Assembly (NCBI RefSeq): GCF_017068395.1
Contig: NZ_CP070619.1
Span: 6,572,001-6,636,000, forward strand
DNA: 64,000 nt
Direction of reading: 5' to 3'
From: Rhodococcus pseudokoreensis
GTDB taxonomy: Bacteria; Actinomycetota; Actinomycetes; Mycobacteriales; Mycobacteriaceae
Each line of letters starts with the position of its first letter. Position 1 is the stretch's first letter. The translations under genes were made by a program, and so were the position numbers. Below, piece after piece: positions 17,558-26,066 of the stretch. The notes beneath the pieces are model-generated. The model was not told the origin of the DNA and did no database searches. It saw only the letters and a list, made by a program, of their open reading frames with translations.

Positions 17558-18856
17558 CTACGCGGCGGCGCGGACCTTCCGGGTGATCGCGACGACGCAC
17601 AGCAGGCTGAGCAGCGTGACCGCGGTGAGGTACACGGAGATCGGTGCCGACGAACCCCAGCTCGCGTACAGCGCGGCGGCCACCGTCGGGGCGAGCCCGC
17701 CACCGAGAACCGAACCGATCTGGTAGCCGAGCGACGCACCGCTGTACCGGACCTCGGCGCTGAACAATTCGGTGAACAGTGCGGCGATCGGCCCGTACAC
17801 GATGCCCATGAACACGGCCGTGCCGAGAAGCGCGACCATCATCACCGCGGGGTTCCCGAGATCGATCAGCGGAAACAGCGCCGCCGCCCAAAACGTCAGC
17901 CCGACCGAGCCGGTGACGAGCAGTCGCCGGCGGCCGTACCGGTCCGACAGCATCGACGCGACGGGGATGACGATCAGCCACACGAACGAGGCGACCAGCG
18001 TGAAGACGAGCACCAGCGTCTTGCTCATGCCCAGGACCTTCGTCGAATAGGACAGCAGGTACGCCATGAAGATGTATCCGACGGTGTTGATGCCGATGAA
18101 CGCGCCCGCGGACAGCAGCACTTCGCGCAGGTTCTCCCGCAGGACGGTGACGATCGGCAGTCGCTGATCGCGGTGCGTGTCCTTGACCTTCTCGAAGTCG
18201 GGGCTCTCGGTGATGGTGAACCGGATGACGAGACCCATCAGCACCATCACCGCGCTGGCCAGGAACGGGATCCGCCAGCCCCACGCCAGGAACGCTTCCT
18301 CGCTGAGGCTCGTCGACACCCCGAGGAACACGAGATTCGCCAGGATCAGACCGCCGGGCACACCCATCTGCGGGAAGCTCCCGTAGAAGCCCTTCCGGTT
18401 GGCGGGTGCGTGTTCCACCGCCATCAGCACGGCGCCGCCCCACTCCCCGCCGACGCCGATTCCCTGAACGAAACGCAGGGTGACCAGCAGAATCGGCGCC
18501 CAGACGCCGATGGTGGCGTAGGTGGGCAGCAGCCCGATGCCGACGGTCGCGCCGCCCATCAGCATCAGCGACAGTACGAGCATGGACTTGCGTCCGATGC
18601 GGTCACCGAAGTGGCCCATCACGACGCCGCCGATCGGCCGCGCGACGAAGCCGACGGAGAACGTCGCGAACGCGGCCAGCGTGCCCGCGATCGAGGAGAA
18701 GGACGGGAAGAACAGCGGGCCGAACACGATCGCGGCGGCCATGCCGTAGATGAAGTAGTCGTACCACTCGATGGCGGTCCCGATGAGGCTGGCGCCGGCC
18801 ACCTTCAGCGGCCGGACGGGCGCCTGCGGTGTCACGGAGATCTGCGTGGAGGTCAT
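17558..18856 (-). CDS. MFS metabolite:H+ symporter (MHS family)
   Basis: 432 residues with 12 predicted membrane spans. The N-terminal signature [13 protein letters not shown] and the loop motif [13 protein letters not shown] identify the MHS (ProP/ShiA/citrate-type) family of proton symporters. The final spans are intact. Its place beside a TauD-type enzyme suggests uptake of that enzyme's substrate. The substrate cannot be predicted from sequence. Confidence 0.87.
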   Translation of the reverse strand: MTSTQISVTPQAPVRPLKVAGASLIGTAIEWYDYFIYGMAAAIVFGPLFFPSFSSIAGTLAAFATFSVGFVARPIGGVVMGHFGDRIGRKSMLVLSLMLMGGATVGIGLLPTYATIGVWAPILLVTLRFVQGIGVGGEWGGAVLMAVEHAPANRKGFYGSFPQMGVPGGLILANLVFLGVSTSLSEEAFLAWGWRIPFLASAVMVLMGLVIRFTITESPDFEKVKDTHRDQRLPIVTVLRENLREVLLSAGAFIGINTVGYIFMAYLLSYSTKVLGMSKTLVLVFTLVASFVWLIVIPVASMLSDRYGRRRLLVTGSVGLTFWAAALFPLIDLGNPAVMMVALLGTAVFMGIVYGPIAALFTELFSAEVRYSGASLGYQIGSVLGGGLAPTVAAALYASWGSSAPISVYLTAVTLLSLLCVVAITRKVRAAA

Positions 18857-18874
18857 GTCGATGTCCTTCGAGGG

Positions 18875-18904
18875 TGCCGGGGCGGCGGAGGTGCCGCCCC
18901 GGCA
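18875..18904 (-). terminator. hairpin between acylase and transporter genes
   Basis: A perfect 12-bp GC-rich stem (18875-18886 with 18893-18904) with a six-nt loop lies in the 84-bp gap downstream of the acylase stop on the minus strand, so it can act as the acylase terminator. Confidence 0.55.
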
Positions 18905-18940
18905 GGGGGATGAGGAATGCCTACCGAACTGCCGAACCCG

Positions 18941-21376
18941 CTAGTTCAACGTCACCTCGCCGGTCGTGTTCGCATCAACCGACTGTTCGGTCAGCGGGTC
19001 GGTCTTGCACTGGAAGTTCCGGTACATGTCCATCTGGTCGCTGTAGTGCGGTGACCGCGTGCCGTCCGGTGCGATGAAACCGCTCTGGCCGGGCGGCCCG
19101 ACGGTGCAGAGGTCGGCGATGCCGTCGCCGAGCACGATGCGGTCGTTCTGGGTTCCGCGGTTCATGTACGGCGACAGCGACAGCACCTCGTCGGCACCGG
19201 CCTGGGGAACGCCCAGGTAGTTCTTGTAGTCGAACCGGTTCGCGGCGACCGGCAACTTCCAGCCGGCGGGGTCGGGGCCCTGCTCGGCGCGCAGCCGGTC
19301 CATCGCCTGGCCGAACGTCGTACGCAGGACGGACATGCGGTCCGCTCCGTTGAAGAAGTCGGTGGTCTGCGGAACGCCGGACTCGTCACCGCGCAGGGCG
19401 TTGTAGACGAGTTTCGTCGCCTCGGCGGGACGTGCGGTGCCCGCGGCGGGGTACACCTTGGCCGCGTACGACGCGTACACGTCTTCCGGAAGGTCGTCCC
19501 GGATCACCGCATCGAACAGGATCGGCAGCCACGTGCGCATGATCACCGGTTCCGGTCCGTCGTACACGCCGTCCGCGTTGTCGTCGGTGGCCTGCCCGTC
19601 CCAGCCGCGGAGCAGGTTCACGACCGCGGCGACCGGGTCGCTGCCCGGCAGTTGCCCGGTGGCCTGCTCCAGGTACGGCAGCAGATAGTCGACGTTGAGG
19701 TCCGCGAACGACGTCTGCCGGTTGATGTCCCAGATCTCTCCGGGCGTGAGCTTGTCCTTGGCCTCGAGACGAGTGGTGATGGCCCGCACGCGGTCGACGG
19801 GGGACCAGTTGTAGCCGTCTGCGAGTGCGCCCGCCGCGGACTGGTTGTTCCAATTCGCCAGGTAGCCCTGCTCGGGGTTGTACGACTGCGGGTTGTCCTC
19901 GAAGGGCCGGATGCCCTCCCACTCCATGCTGCCGTCACCGATCGCGGGAAGCCGAAGGTCCTGGCCGGCCGGGCGGACGGGCAGTCGACCGGGGGAGACG
20001 TAGCCGATATTTCCCTCGTTGTCGGCGTAGTACCAGTTGATGGTGATGGCGACCTTCTTCGCCTGCTCGAGGAACTCGTCCCAGGTCGTGGCCTTCATGA
20101 TGTCGATCCAGGCGACCAGCGACTGGATCTCGTACCCCGCCCAGCTCTCCTTCAGCGAGTACGCGCTTGCGTTCGGGGTGTCGAAGCTGGTGACGCGGCC
20201 GTGCACAGTCGAATAGACCGGATATGCGACGTCGGCCCCGCCCCGGACCTTGATCGTCTCGTTCCGGACCCCCATCGGGCGGTACTCGCCGTCGAATCGG
20301 TAGGCGTGCTCGTTCGAGGGGTCGAGGACTTCCTGATAGACGTCGTTGACGTCGAGCGGGCCGGCGGTCGCTCCCCACGAGATCGTCTTGTTGGTGCCGA
20401 ACAGAACGGTCGGGACGGCATAGGGCGTGTTGCCCGCGACGTCCAAGCCGGCTCCGTGCAAACCCACGCCGTACACATAGGAGGGGTTGAACCAGCCGAA
20501 CTGCGGTCCGTTCATGAGGACGGATGTGCCGTCGGTGGTCTTGTCGGCGCCGACCATCCACAGGTTGCTGGCCTCGGGCTTCATGTGCGGCCACTCGCCC
20601 CCGCCCGCGGTCTTCATGCGGGTCAGATTCGCGTCGGGGAGCGCCTGCGTCACGTCGGAGAGCCCGGCTTCCCGGGACATCGCGTGCGGTTCGTCGTCGG
20701 ATGAAGTCGACTGGTCGCGGGGGACCGTGGTCGGGGCGGCGGGGTCTTCCTCGGCCCAGATCAGCTGGTCGAAGAGTTGCCGGCCCTTCTCGTCGCCGTT
20801 CTTCGCCTGCAGGCTCTTCAGGACCTGGAGGTTCGCGAGTTCACTGCTCGACTGCGAGAACCTGTTGGCCATGGTCTGCACCCAGACCATCGCCACGTCG
20901 TACCCGGTCCAGTGCTCCGGCCGGAAATCGCCGTCCAGGAACTGCTTCGGCATCAGGTGTTCCGGGTCTGCGGCGACCTCGTCGATCCGCTTGTTGAACC
21001 CCTCGGCGTAGCCGTCGAAGATGTCGCGTTCGTCCTGCGGCAGTCGGGCGAGTTGATCCTCGATCGACTGCGGATCGATGCTGTTGCGGGCCGTCTTGTC
21101 GATCTCGACGTAATCGGGTCCGAGCACCTCGGCGGCCGTGCCGATCGACGACCGCTTGGCCATCTCCATCTGGAACAGCCGATCCTCGGCGACGGAGTAG
21201 CCGTAGCCGGAGTAGAGCGCGCGCGTGGTGTCGGCGTACACGTGGGGGATTCCGTAGCCGTCCCGCTTGACGGTGATTCCGGCTGCGGTGGAGTTCTGCG
21301 TTCCGGTGGTCGTGCAGGCCGTCAGCAGCACGGTGAGTCCCACTCCGAGGGCGAGCGCCGCCCTCGTCGTCTTCAT
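18941..21376 (-). CDS. lipoprotein penicillin-acylase-family (Ntn) acylase
   Basis: 811 residues. A lipoprotein signal (ALALGVGLTVLLTAC, Cys21) puts it on the outer face of the membrane. It then has the small-subunit start (RDGYGIPHVYADT), a linker, and the large-subunit N-terminus EASNLW, where Ser270 is the expected autocatalytic nucleophile. Family members cut amide bonds in beta-lactams, acyl-homoserine lactones, aculeacin and cyclic lipopeptides. The ATG at 21376 is chosen because it starts the signal peptide and has GGAG upstream; an ATG at 21418 would add 14 residues. Divergent from the Cys-leader/ROK unit. Confidence 0.9.
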   Translation of the reverse strand: MKTTRAALALGVGLTVLLTACTTTGTQNSTAAGITVKRDGYGIPHVYADTTRALYSGYGYSVAEDRLFQMEMAKRSSIGTAAEVLGPDYVEIDKTARNSIDPQSIEDQLARLPQDERDIFDGYAEGFNKRIDEVAADPEHLMPKQFLDGDFRPEHWTGYDVAMVWVQTMANRFSQSSSELANLQVLKSLQAKNGDEKGRQLFDQLIWAEEDPAAPTTVPRDQSTSSDDEPHAMSREAGLSDVTQALPDANLTRMKTAGGGEWPHMKPEASNLWMVGADKTTDGTSVLMNGPQFGWFNPSYVYGVGLHGAGLDVAGNTPYAVPTVLFGTNKTISWGATAGPLDVNDVYQEVLDPSNEHAYRFDGEYRPMGVRNETIKVRGGADVAYPVYSTVHGRVTSFDTPNASAYSLKESWAGYEIQSLVAWIDIMKATTWDEFLEQAKKVAITINWYYADNEGNIGYVSPGRLPVRPAGQDLRLPAIGDGSMEWEGIRPFEDNPQSYNPEQGYLANWNNQSAAGALADGYNWSPVDRVRAITTRLEAKDKLTPGEIWDINRQTSFADLNVDYLLPYLEQATGQLPGSDPVAAVVNLLRGWDGQATDDNADGVYDGPEPVIMRTWLPILFDAVIRDDLPEDVYASYAAKVYPAAGTARPAEATKLVYNALRGDESGVPQTTDFFNGADRMSVLRTTFGQAMDRLRAEQGPDPAGWKLPVAANRFDYKNYLGVPQAGADEVLSLSPYMNRGTQNDRIVLGDGIADLCTVGPPGQSGFIAPDGTRSPHYSDQMDMYRNFQCKTDPLTEQSVDANTTGEVTLN

Positions 21377-21437
21377 CGACAACTCCGGGCCCGGTGTGCC
21401 GACCTGTGAGGATCCCATCGATACATCTCGCTCCTAT

Positions 21438-21453
21438 AACCGTACGTTCGGTT
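21438..21453. promoter_or_regulatory. palindromic operator-like site upstream of the acylase
   Basis: AACCG-TACGTT-CGGTT, a perfect 5+6+5 inverted repeat, lies 60 bp upstream of the acylase start, within a locally AT-richer promoter stretch. The spacing and CGTACG-like centre resemble TetR-family operators, but no TetR gene is in the window. The rest of the gap to 21597 shows nothing clear. Confidence 0.45.
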
Positions 21454-21597
21454 GGTATCTCGGCGTATTGTGTCGTGAAACACGGTCCCCCGTCAAGAGT
21501 GGTGTCGGTCTCCCGGTGCTGCCGGTGCCCCCGCCCCGCAGCAGCGGGAACTGGGGAAGCGGGGTGTCACGCCGGTGCACGCCGTCGCGCCTTCGGA

Positions 21598-21626
21598 TTG
21601 GTGAAACCGACCGAAGCTGCTACTTT
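21598..21626 (+). promoter_or_regulatory. promoter of the cysteine-rich leader ORF
   Basis: TTGGTG (21598-21603), 17 nt, then TACTTT (21621-21626). The first base of the leader's ATG (21633) sits exactly at +1 if the -10 box spans -12 to -7, predicting a leaderless transcript. Confidence 0.55.
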
Positions 21627-21632
21627 CGTGGC

Positions 21633-21746
21633 ATGTCCTCAGGCCAGTCGACCGCTCCGCGGGTCACCTACGTGACTTCCGCGCTGGGTTCGCGGCTGCC
21701 CTTGGCGCGGGAACTGTGTTGTCGCTGTCTCAGCATCTGCAGCTAA
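21633..21746 (+). CDS. cysteine-rich leader peptide (37 aa), probably an attenuator
   Basis: Encodes 37 residues ending in ELCCRCLSICS, with Cys at 29, 30, 32 and 36, four of the last nine positions. No ribosome-binding site precedes it; a -10 box seven nt upstream predicts leaderless translation. Leaderless ORFs with C-terminal polycysteine tracts are known in mycobacteria as cysteine-responsive attenuators, where stalling on Cys codons changes expression of the downstream gene. The downstream gene here is the ROK regulator, 111 bp away. I see no convincing terminator/antiterminator pair between them, so the coupling mechanism is open. Confidence 0.6.
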   Translation: MSSGQSTAPRVTYVTSALGSRLPLARELCCRCLSICS

Positions 21747-21857
21747 TTCGCGCAATCTTCTCCTGATCGATCGTCCTCGGTCGCCCCCATCTCCACCCGG
21801 GGCCGATGCAGCGTTCGGACGAAGGTGCGCACCGCCTCCGCATGCAAGGACTGCCAC

Positions 21858-23132
21858 GTGTCTACCCCCACCCTTTCCAGCCCCATCCGCACCGGATCCG
21901 CGTCTCGATTCCAGCGGCCCGTGTCCCGACCCCGTCTCCACATCGTTCCCCCCGAACTGCGGATCAGCGACGGCCCCGCCGCCGGCGTTCTGCGGGTGGC
22001 CCGGTCACGCGGGCCGCTGTCCCGGGACGTCGCGGCGAAGGCGACCGGACTGAGCATCGCCACCGTCAACCGTCAGGTATCGGCACTCCTCGACCTCGGG
22101 TTGCTGCGCGAGCGTGGCGATCTCACGCCCTCCGGCGCGATCGGCCGTCCGCGTGTTCCGTTCGAGGTCAACCACGAGCCGTACCTGACCGTGGGTATCC
22201 ACATCGGCGCCGTCGTGACCAGCATCATCGCCAGCGACCTCCGCGGGAAGGTCCTCGGGGTGGTCGAGGTGCCCACCCCGCAGGGCGCATCCGCCGACGC
22301 GCTGACCGGCATCGCCCGCAGCGCAAGGGCTTTCGCGTCCCGCTGGCACCGGCGTCGCCCGCTGTGGGCGGGTGTCGCGCTCGGCGGGCGCGTCGATGCG
22401 CAGACCGGTGTCGTCGACCACCCCCGGCTGGGGTGGAAGTCCGCTCAGGTCGGCGCCATCATCGCGACCGGACTCGGGTTGCCCGTCTCCGTCGCGGCGC
22501 ACGTCGAGGCGATGGCCGCCTCCGAGCTGCTGCTGAGCCCGGACAGCGAAGACGGTGTCGCGCAAGGCGAAACGGGCCTCTACTTCTACGCCCGTGAGAC
22601 TGCCGGAATCGCGATCACCATCGACGGCCGCGTCCACACGCCGTCGAGCGGACCCGGTTCCATCGCGCACCTGCCGACCGGCTCGTCGGCGCAGTGCTCG
22701 TGCGGTTCACGCGGATGCCTCGAGGCGACGATCAGCGATCGCGCGGTCATCTCCGCCGCGCTCGACGCCGGCATCCTCCCCGAGTCGAATCAGCGTCCGA
22801 CGATGAGTGCGCTCTACAAGGCGGCGTCCTCGGGTTCCGCTCCCGCGCACGAGATTCTGGTGGAACGCGCGCAGGTGCTCGGCAAGACCGTCGCGATGCT
22901 GCGGGACCTGTTCAACCCGGACCGCGTGATCCTCGGTGGCCAGGCGTTCACCGAGTACCCGGCCGGTATCCCGCACGTCGCGGAGGCCTTCGCGCAGGCA
23001 TCGTCTTTGGAGCGCAGGGACATTCGCATTTCCGGTTTCGGCAACCGGGTGCAGGAGTACGCGTCGACGGTGGTGTCGCTGAGCACCATCTACTCCGACC
23101 CGGTCGGGGCGATGCGCCGGACGTCGCCGTAG
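21858..23132 (+). CDS. ROK-family transcriptional regulator
   Basis: About 424 residues: an N-terminal winged helix-turn-helix (RGPLSRDVAAKATGLSIATVNRQ) followed by the ROK sugar-kinase-like domain with the Zn-binding cluster CSCGSRGCLE. It is similar in size and location to Rv0485, a regulator next to mshA. The GTG at 21858 (MSTPTLSSP) follows AAGGA at suitable distance; a GTG at 21825 is less likely. The phosphate-loop region is degraded (HIGAVVTS), so it likely senses rather than phosphorylates a ligand. Confidence 0.86.
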   Translation: MSTPTLSSPIRTGSASRFQRPVSRPRLHIVPPELRISDGPAAGVLRVARSRGPLSRDVAAKATGLSIATVNRQVSALLDLGLLRERGDLTPSGAIGRPRVPFEVNHEPYLTVGIHIGAVVTSIIASDLRGKVLGVVEVPTPQGASADALTGIARSARAFASRWHRRRPLWAGVALGGRVDAQTGVVDHPRLGWKSAQVGAIIATGLGLPVSVAAHVEAMAASELLLSPDSEDGVAQGETGLYFYARETAGIAITIDGRVHTPSSGPGSIAHLPTGSSAQCSCGSRGCLEATISDRAVISAALDAGILPESNQRPTMSALYKAASSGSAPAHEILVERAQVLGKTVAMLRDLFNPDRVILGGQAFTEYPAGIPHVAEAFAQASSLERRDIRISGFGNRVQEYASTVVSLSTIYSDPVGAMRRTSP

Positions 23133-23141
23133 TTTCACAGC

Positions 23142-23185
23142 AATTCGTCAGCCGCGCAAGCAATTTCCTGTGCGGCTGACGAATT
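23142..23185. repeat. dispersed palindrome, copy 1
   Basis: A 17-bp inverted repeat (core AATTCGTCAGCCGC and its complement, 23142-23155 with 23172-23185) directly after the ROK stop. Nearly the same element recurs at 35303-35354. It probably acts as terminator between the convergent ROK and DUF742 genes. Confidence 0.7.
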
Positions 23186-23213
23186 CGTGTGCATCTGCCC
23201 GGCGACCGCGCTT

Positions 23214-23798
23214 TCAGAGTTTGCGCAGCCCGTCGAGGACGCGTTCCATCAGCTTCCGGTCCGGGCCGGTGGATCCGGCCGTCTCGTTCACGGTGACCGC
23301 CCCGGCCGCCGCGAGGTCGCCGACGAGTACCCGCGCGACCCCGAGCGGGATCGACGCGAGCGACGCGATCTCGGCCACCGACCGCGGTTCCGAGCACAGC
23401 GCGAACACGCGGCGCGGTTCGTCCGGCGCCGGCATCGCGTCCACGACGGCGTCCCCGTCGGCGCGGGCGACGATGACCGCCTCCAACGGCAGATCGACCC
23501 CGGACTCCGTCCGCCCACCCGTGAGAATGAACGGCCGGACGATGGAGACCGTCTCCTCGGGTTCCGCCCACTCTGAAGGCTCTGCAATCTCGGGCGCCCG
23601 ACCGGTAGGTTCGGACACGGCCTCTGCCTGCTCGGGAACGGCCTCGGCGCGCCCGGGCTCCACCCACTCGACCGACTGCGACGGGCTCGGTTCGGCCGTC
23701 GGCGACTGCTCTTTCCTGCCGCTCCGGCGGCGGCCGGCCGATCCGAAGCGCGCCCCTGTCGCGCCGATCATCGGCCAGTTCTCATCGCTCACAGTCAT
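23214..23798 (-). CDS. DUF742 domain protein (orphan)
   Basis: 194 residues. The first 110 are low-complexity Pro/Glu/Ala-rich; the last 80 (VRPFILTGGRTES, SVAEIASLASIPLGVARVLVGDLAAAG) are a clear DUF742 winged-helix-like domain. In actinobacterial conservon operons DUF742 proteins accompany a histidine kinase, a roadblock protein and a small GTPase. None of these partners is present here, so this is an orphan member with unknown role. Confidence 0.82.
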   Translation of the reverse strand: MTVSDENWPMIGATGARFGSAGRRRSGRKEQSPTAEPSPSQSVEWVEPGRAEAVPEQAEAVSEPTGRAPEIAEPSEWAEPEETVSIVRPFILTGGRTESGVDLPLEAVIVARADGDAVVDAMPAPDEPRRVFALCSEPRSVAEIASLASIPLGVARVLVGDLAAAGAVTVNETAGSTGPDRKLMERVLDGLRKL

Positions 23799-23918
23799 CG
23801 GTCGGGACCCTTCTCGAACTACCCCACCCGTTCCATCGTCCCAAACTCGCGTTTCATGCCCATGGTCCGGTCCCTGTGATTCCCGCTACAGGGACCGCGT
23901 GAGCGTTAGATTTGCTGC

Positions 23919-24584
23919 GTGACGCACTGGCGGCAGAACTCGGATCCGTTCCTCGCTCCCGATCTCGGCCGGTCCGCGCTGCTCGTCGTCGACATGCAGG
24001 TGGACTTCGCGAACGGCGGGACGGCCCCGATCCCGGGCACGTCGGCGGTGCTGCCCGCGATCGCCCGTCTCGTGGACGCCTACCGGGAGTCCATGGCCCC
24101 GATCGTGCACGTCGTCCGGTTGTACGAGGGCGACGACGTGGACCTGTGCCGGCGCCGCGTGATCGCCGCCGGGCTCGATCTGGTCAGGCCGGGCACCGCC
24201 GGATCCCAGGTGGCCCCCGAGTTGGGTGTGCCGGTCCTCGACCCCGGATCGCTCCTGGCCGGTGACCTCCAGGCCGTCTCGCCCACCGAGCACATCCTGT
24301 TCAAGCCGCGGTGGAGTGCGTTCTACCGCACCTGCCTCGACGACCACCTGCGCCGGTGGCGGGTCGACACCGTCGTGATCGCGGGGTGCAACTACCCCAA
24401 CTGTCCGCGCGCCACGATCGTCGATGCCGGCGAACGGGACTACAAGGTGCTCGTCGCCGCCGATGCGATCTCCGGCGTCGACGCGCGTCACCTGGAGGAG
24501 GCCGGACGAATCGGGGTTCTGCACGCGGAGACCGACGAGATCGTCGAGGCGTTGCAGCCACCCGAACTCGAGGTGATCAGCTGA
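23919..24584 (+). CDS. isochorismatase-family cysteine hydrolase
   Basis: 221 residues with the complete triad: Asp in LLVVDMQVDF (near 26), Lys in LFKPRWSAF (near 130) and Cys in IAGCNYPNCPRAT (near 156-161). Members hydrolyse N-carbamoyl compounds, nicotinamide or isochorismate. The start is GTG. Its last 8 bp overlap the convergent tocopherol-cyclase-like gene. Substrate unknown. Confidence 0.86.
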   Translation: MTHWRQNSDPFLAPDLGRSALLVVDMQVDFANGGTAPIPGTSAVLPAIARLVDAYRESMAPIVHVVRLYEGDDVDLCRRRVIAAGLDLVRPGTAGSQVAPELGVPVLDPGSLLAGDLQAVSPTEHILFKPRWSAFYRTCLDDHLRRWRVDTVVIAGCNYPNCPRATIVDAGERDYKVLVAADAISGVDARHLEEAGRIGVLHAETDEIVEALQPPELEVIS

Positions 24585-25608
24585 GGGGCGGCGCCGACGT
24601 CGCGTCCGGCGGCGCGCCTCGCTTGCGCAGTTCCGCCCGCGCCCGCTCGATCCCGCCGTGCTCCAACGCGGCGAGCGGCGATTCGTCCGCCCAGACGAGC
24701 GCGCCACGGCGGCGGACCGTGACACTCATCGAACCCGCCAGATGCTCGAGGGCGCCGGGAATGTTGCGACGCTCGGCGGGGAGCGGAACCGGCAGCACGT
24801 GGGCCGAGCCCAGCGGGGAGGCGCCCTCGATCTCGACGCTCCACGTGCGGCCGCGGCCGCGCAGCGACCACCGCTCGTCCGTCACGTGCGCCCGGACGGG
24901 GGAGGTGACCGGGTTGCCGAGGCGGAATACTGTGCCGTCGGGCAGCGCGACGACGACGGCCGTGACCTCGGTGCGCAGCCCGCGCGCGGTGATCTCGCCG
25001 CCGGCGAACGCGACGCACGCCCGCCGGTCGGCGAATCCCTGGGCCTGGCCCCACCACCACGAGTCGGGGAATCCGCCCCTGCCCCAGTTCTTCTCGGCGT
25101 AGACCTGGGCGCCGTCGAGGTCGATGTCGGTGCCGCCCAGCACCGCGGTTCCCTCGGCCCGTCCGCCGAGCAACCACGGATGCCAGTACTGGTTCAGTGC
25201 GGGCACGGTCTGGAACACGCTCGACCCGCCGAGCCTGCGCCGCGGCCACGGGACCTGGCCGCGGATCCGGACGTCGAGGCGGGCGTCCGGTCCGAGATCC
25301 ACCCGCACGCGGTCGACGGACCCGCGGAACGCGTCGCCGGCGAACGCGCCGAGTCCGGCCGGGTTGGCGTAGCCCTCTGGATGCGCGGCGGTCCGCAGGA
25401 ACCGGGTGGGGTGACCGGCCAGACCGAGTGTCGCCCAGTGGCCGTCCGCGGCCCTGTTGATTCCGGCCAGCGCGATGACGACCTGTCCTGTCGCGGGCTG
25501 GGTGAACCGCCAGAAATAGCCCTCCATCGCGACGTCGTGCGCGGCGAGGACGTTGCCGAACGGCAGATCCGCACCCGTGGACCGGTACGCCCGCAGCAGT
25601 CTCGACAC
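24577..25608 (-). CDS. tocopherol-cyclase-like protein
   Basis: 343 residues with the family hallmarks YWHPWLLGG (near 141-149) and YAEKNWGRGGFPDSWWWGQ (near 170-188). In plants and cyanobacteria such lipocalin-related proteins cyclise the prenylquinol tail of vitamin E precursors. No other tocopherol pathway gene is nearby, although HPPD, which makes homogentisate, lies at 59 kb as a tyrosine-catabolism enzyme. Function in this organism is unknown; binding or modifying a hydrophobic prenyl compound is the best inference. It lies 6 bp downstream of the thioesterase gene. Confidence 0.75.
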   Translation of the reverse strand: MSRLLRAYRSTGADLPFGNVLAAHDVAMEGYFWRFTQPATGQVVIALAGINRAADGHWATLGLAGHPTRFLRTAAHPEGYANPAGLGAFAGDAFRGSVDRVRVDLGPDARLDVRIRGQVPWPRRRLGGSSVFQTVPALNQYWHPWLLGGRAEGTAVLGGTDIDLDGAQVYAEKNWGRGGFPDSWWWGQAQGFADRRACVAFAGGEITARGLRTEVTAVVVALPDGTVFRLGNPVTSPVRAHVTDERWSLRGRGRTWSVEIEGASPLGSAHVLPVPLPAERRNIPGALEHLAGSMSVTVRRRGALVWADESPLAALEHGGIERARAELRKRGAPPDATSAPPLS

Positions 25609-25614
25609 GAGGTC

Positions 25615-26019
25615 TCAGCTTCCCGGCTGGGGGTAGAGCACCGCCTGCGACTGCGTCACCTGCGCCACCAGCCGGTCCTCGTCGTCCCGCAGTTCGGTGA
25701 CGACGGCGACCGTGGTGCGCCCGGCGTGCAGCGGACGCGCCGTCGCGGTGACGGTGCCCTTGCGGACGCCGCGGGTGAACACGGTGCTCGAACTCGTGGT
25801 CGACGTGGATGCCCCCGCCGGAAGATTCAGAAACGCGCAGACGGCGCCGACACTGTCGGCGAGTGTCATCAGCGCCCCGCCGTGCATGCTGTTTCCCGCC
25901 GTGGTGCGGTGCTGGTCCCACTCGAGGTGCCCGACGACCTCCTCGGGCGCGGCCTTGGTGAGGCGAACCCCGGTATGCACGGCGAACGGCATGGTCGCGA
26001 CGAGATCAGCGGGATCCAT
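25615..26019 (-). CDS. PaaI-family hotdog thioesterase
   Basis: 134 residues, a single hotdog domain with the HGG motif (SMHGGALMTLADSVG, near 44-58). Such enzymes hydrolyse aryl- or acyl-CoA esters. The ATG at 26019 excludes a long upstream read-through frame. It is followed closely by the tocopherol-cyclase-like gene on the same strand. Confidence 0.85.
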   Translation of the reverse strand: MDPADLVATMPFAVHTGVRLTKAAPEEVVGHLEWDQHRTTAGNSMHGGALMTLADSVGAVCAFLNLPAGASTSTTSSSTVFTRGVRKGTVTATARPLHAGRTTVAVVTELRDDEDRLVAQVTQSQAVLYPQPGS

Positions 26020-26066
26020 ACCCGTGGATGCTAGGCGCGGACCCGAACCCGCGCAGGCAGTTCCGG

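Noticed and set aside
17388..18443. Extended open frame upstream of the dioxygenase
   Set aside because: It runs antisense-frame through the MHS transporter gene; the dioxygenase begins at the ATG with a ribosome-binding site at 17387.
21747..21857. Classical terminator/antiterminator between the Cys leader and ROK gene
   Set aside because: Only short helices (4-5 bp) can be drawn; no convincing terminator was seen, so none is annotated.
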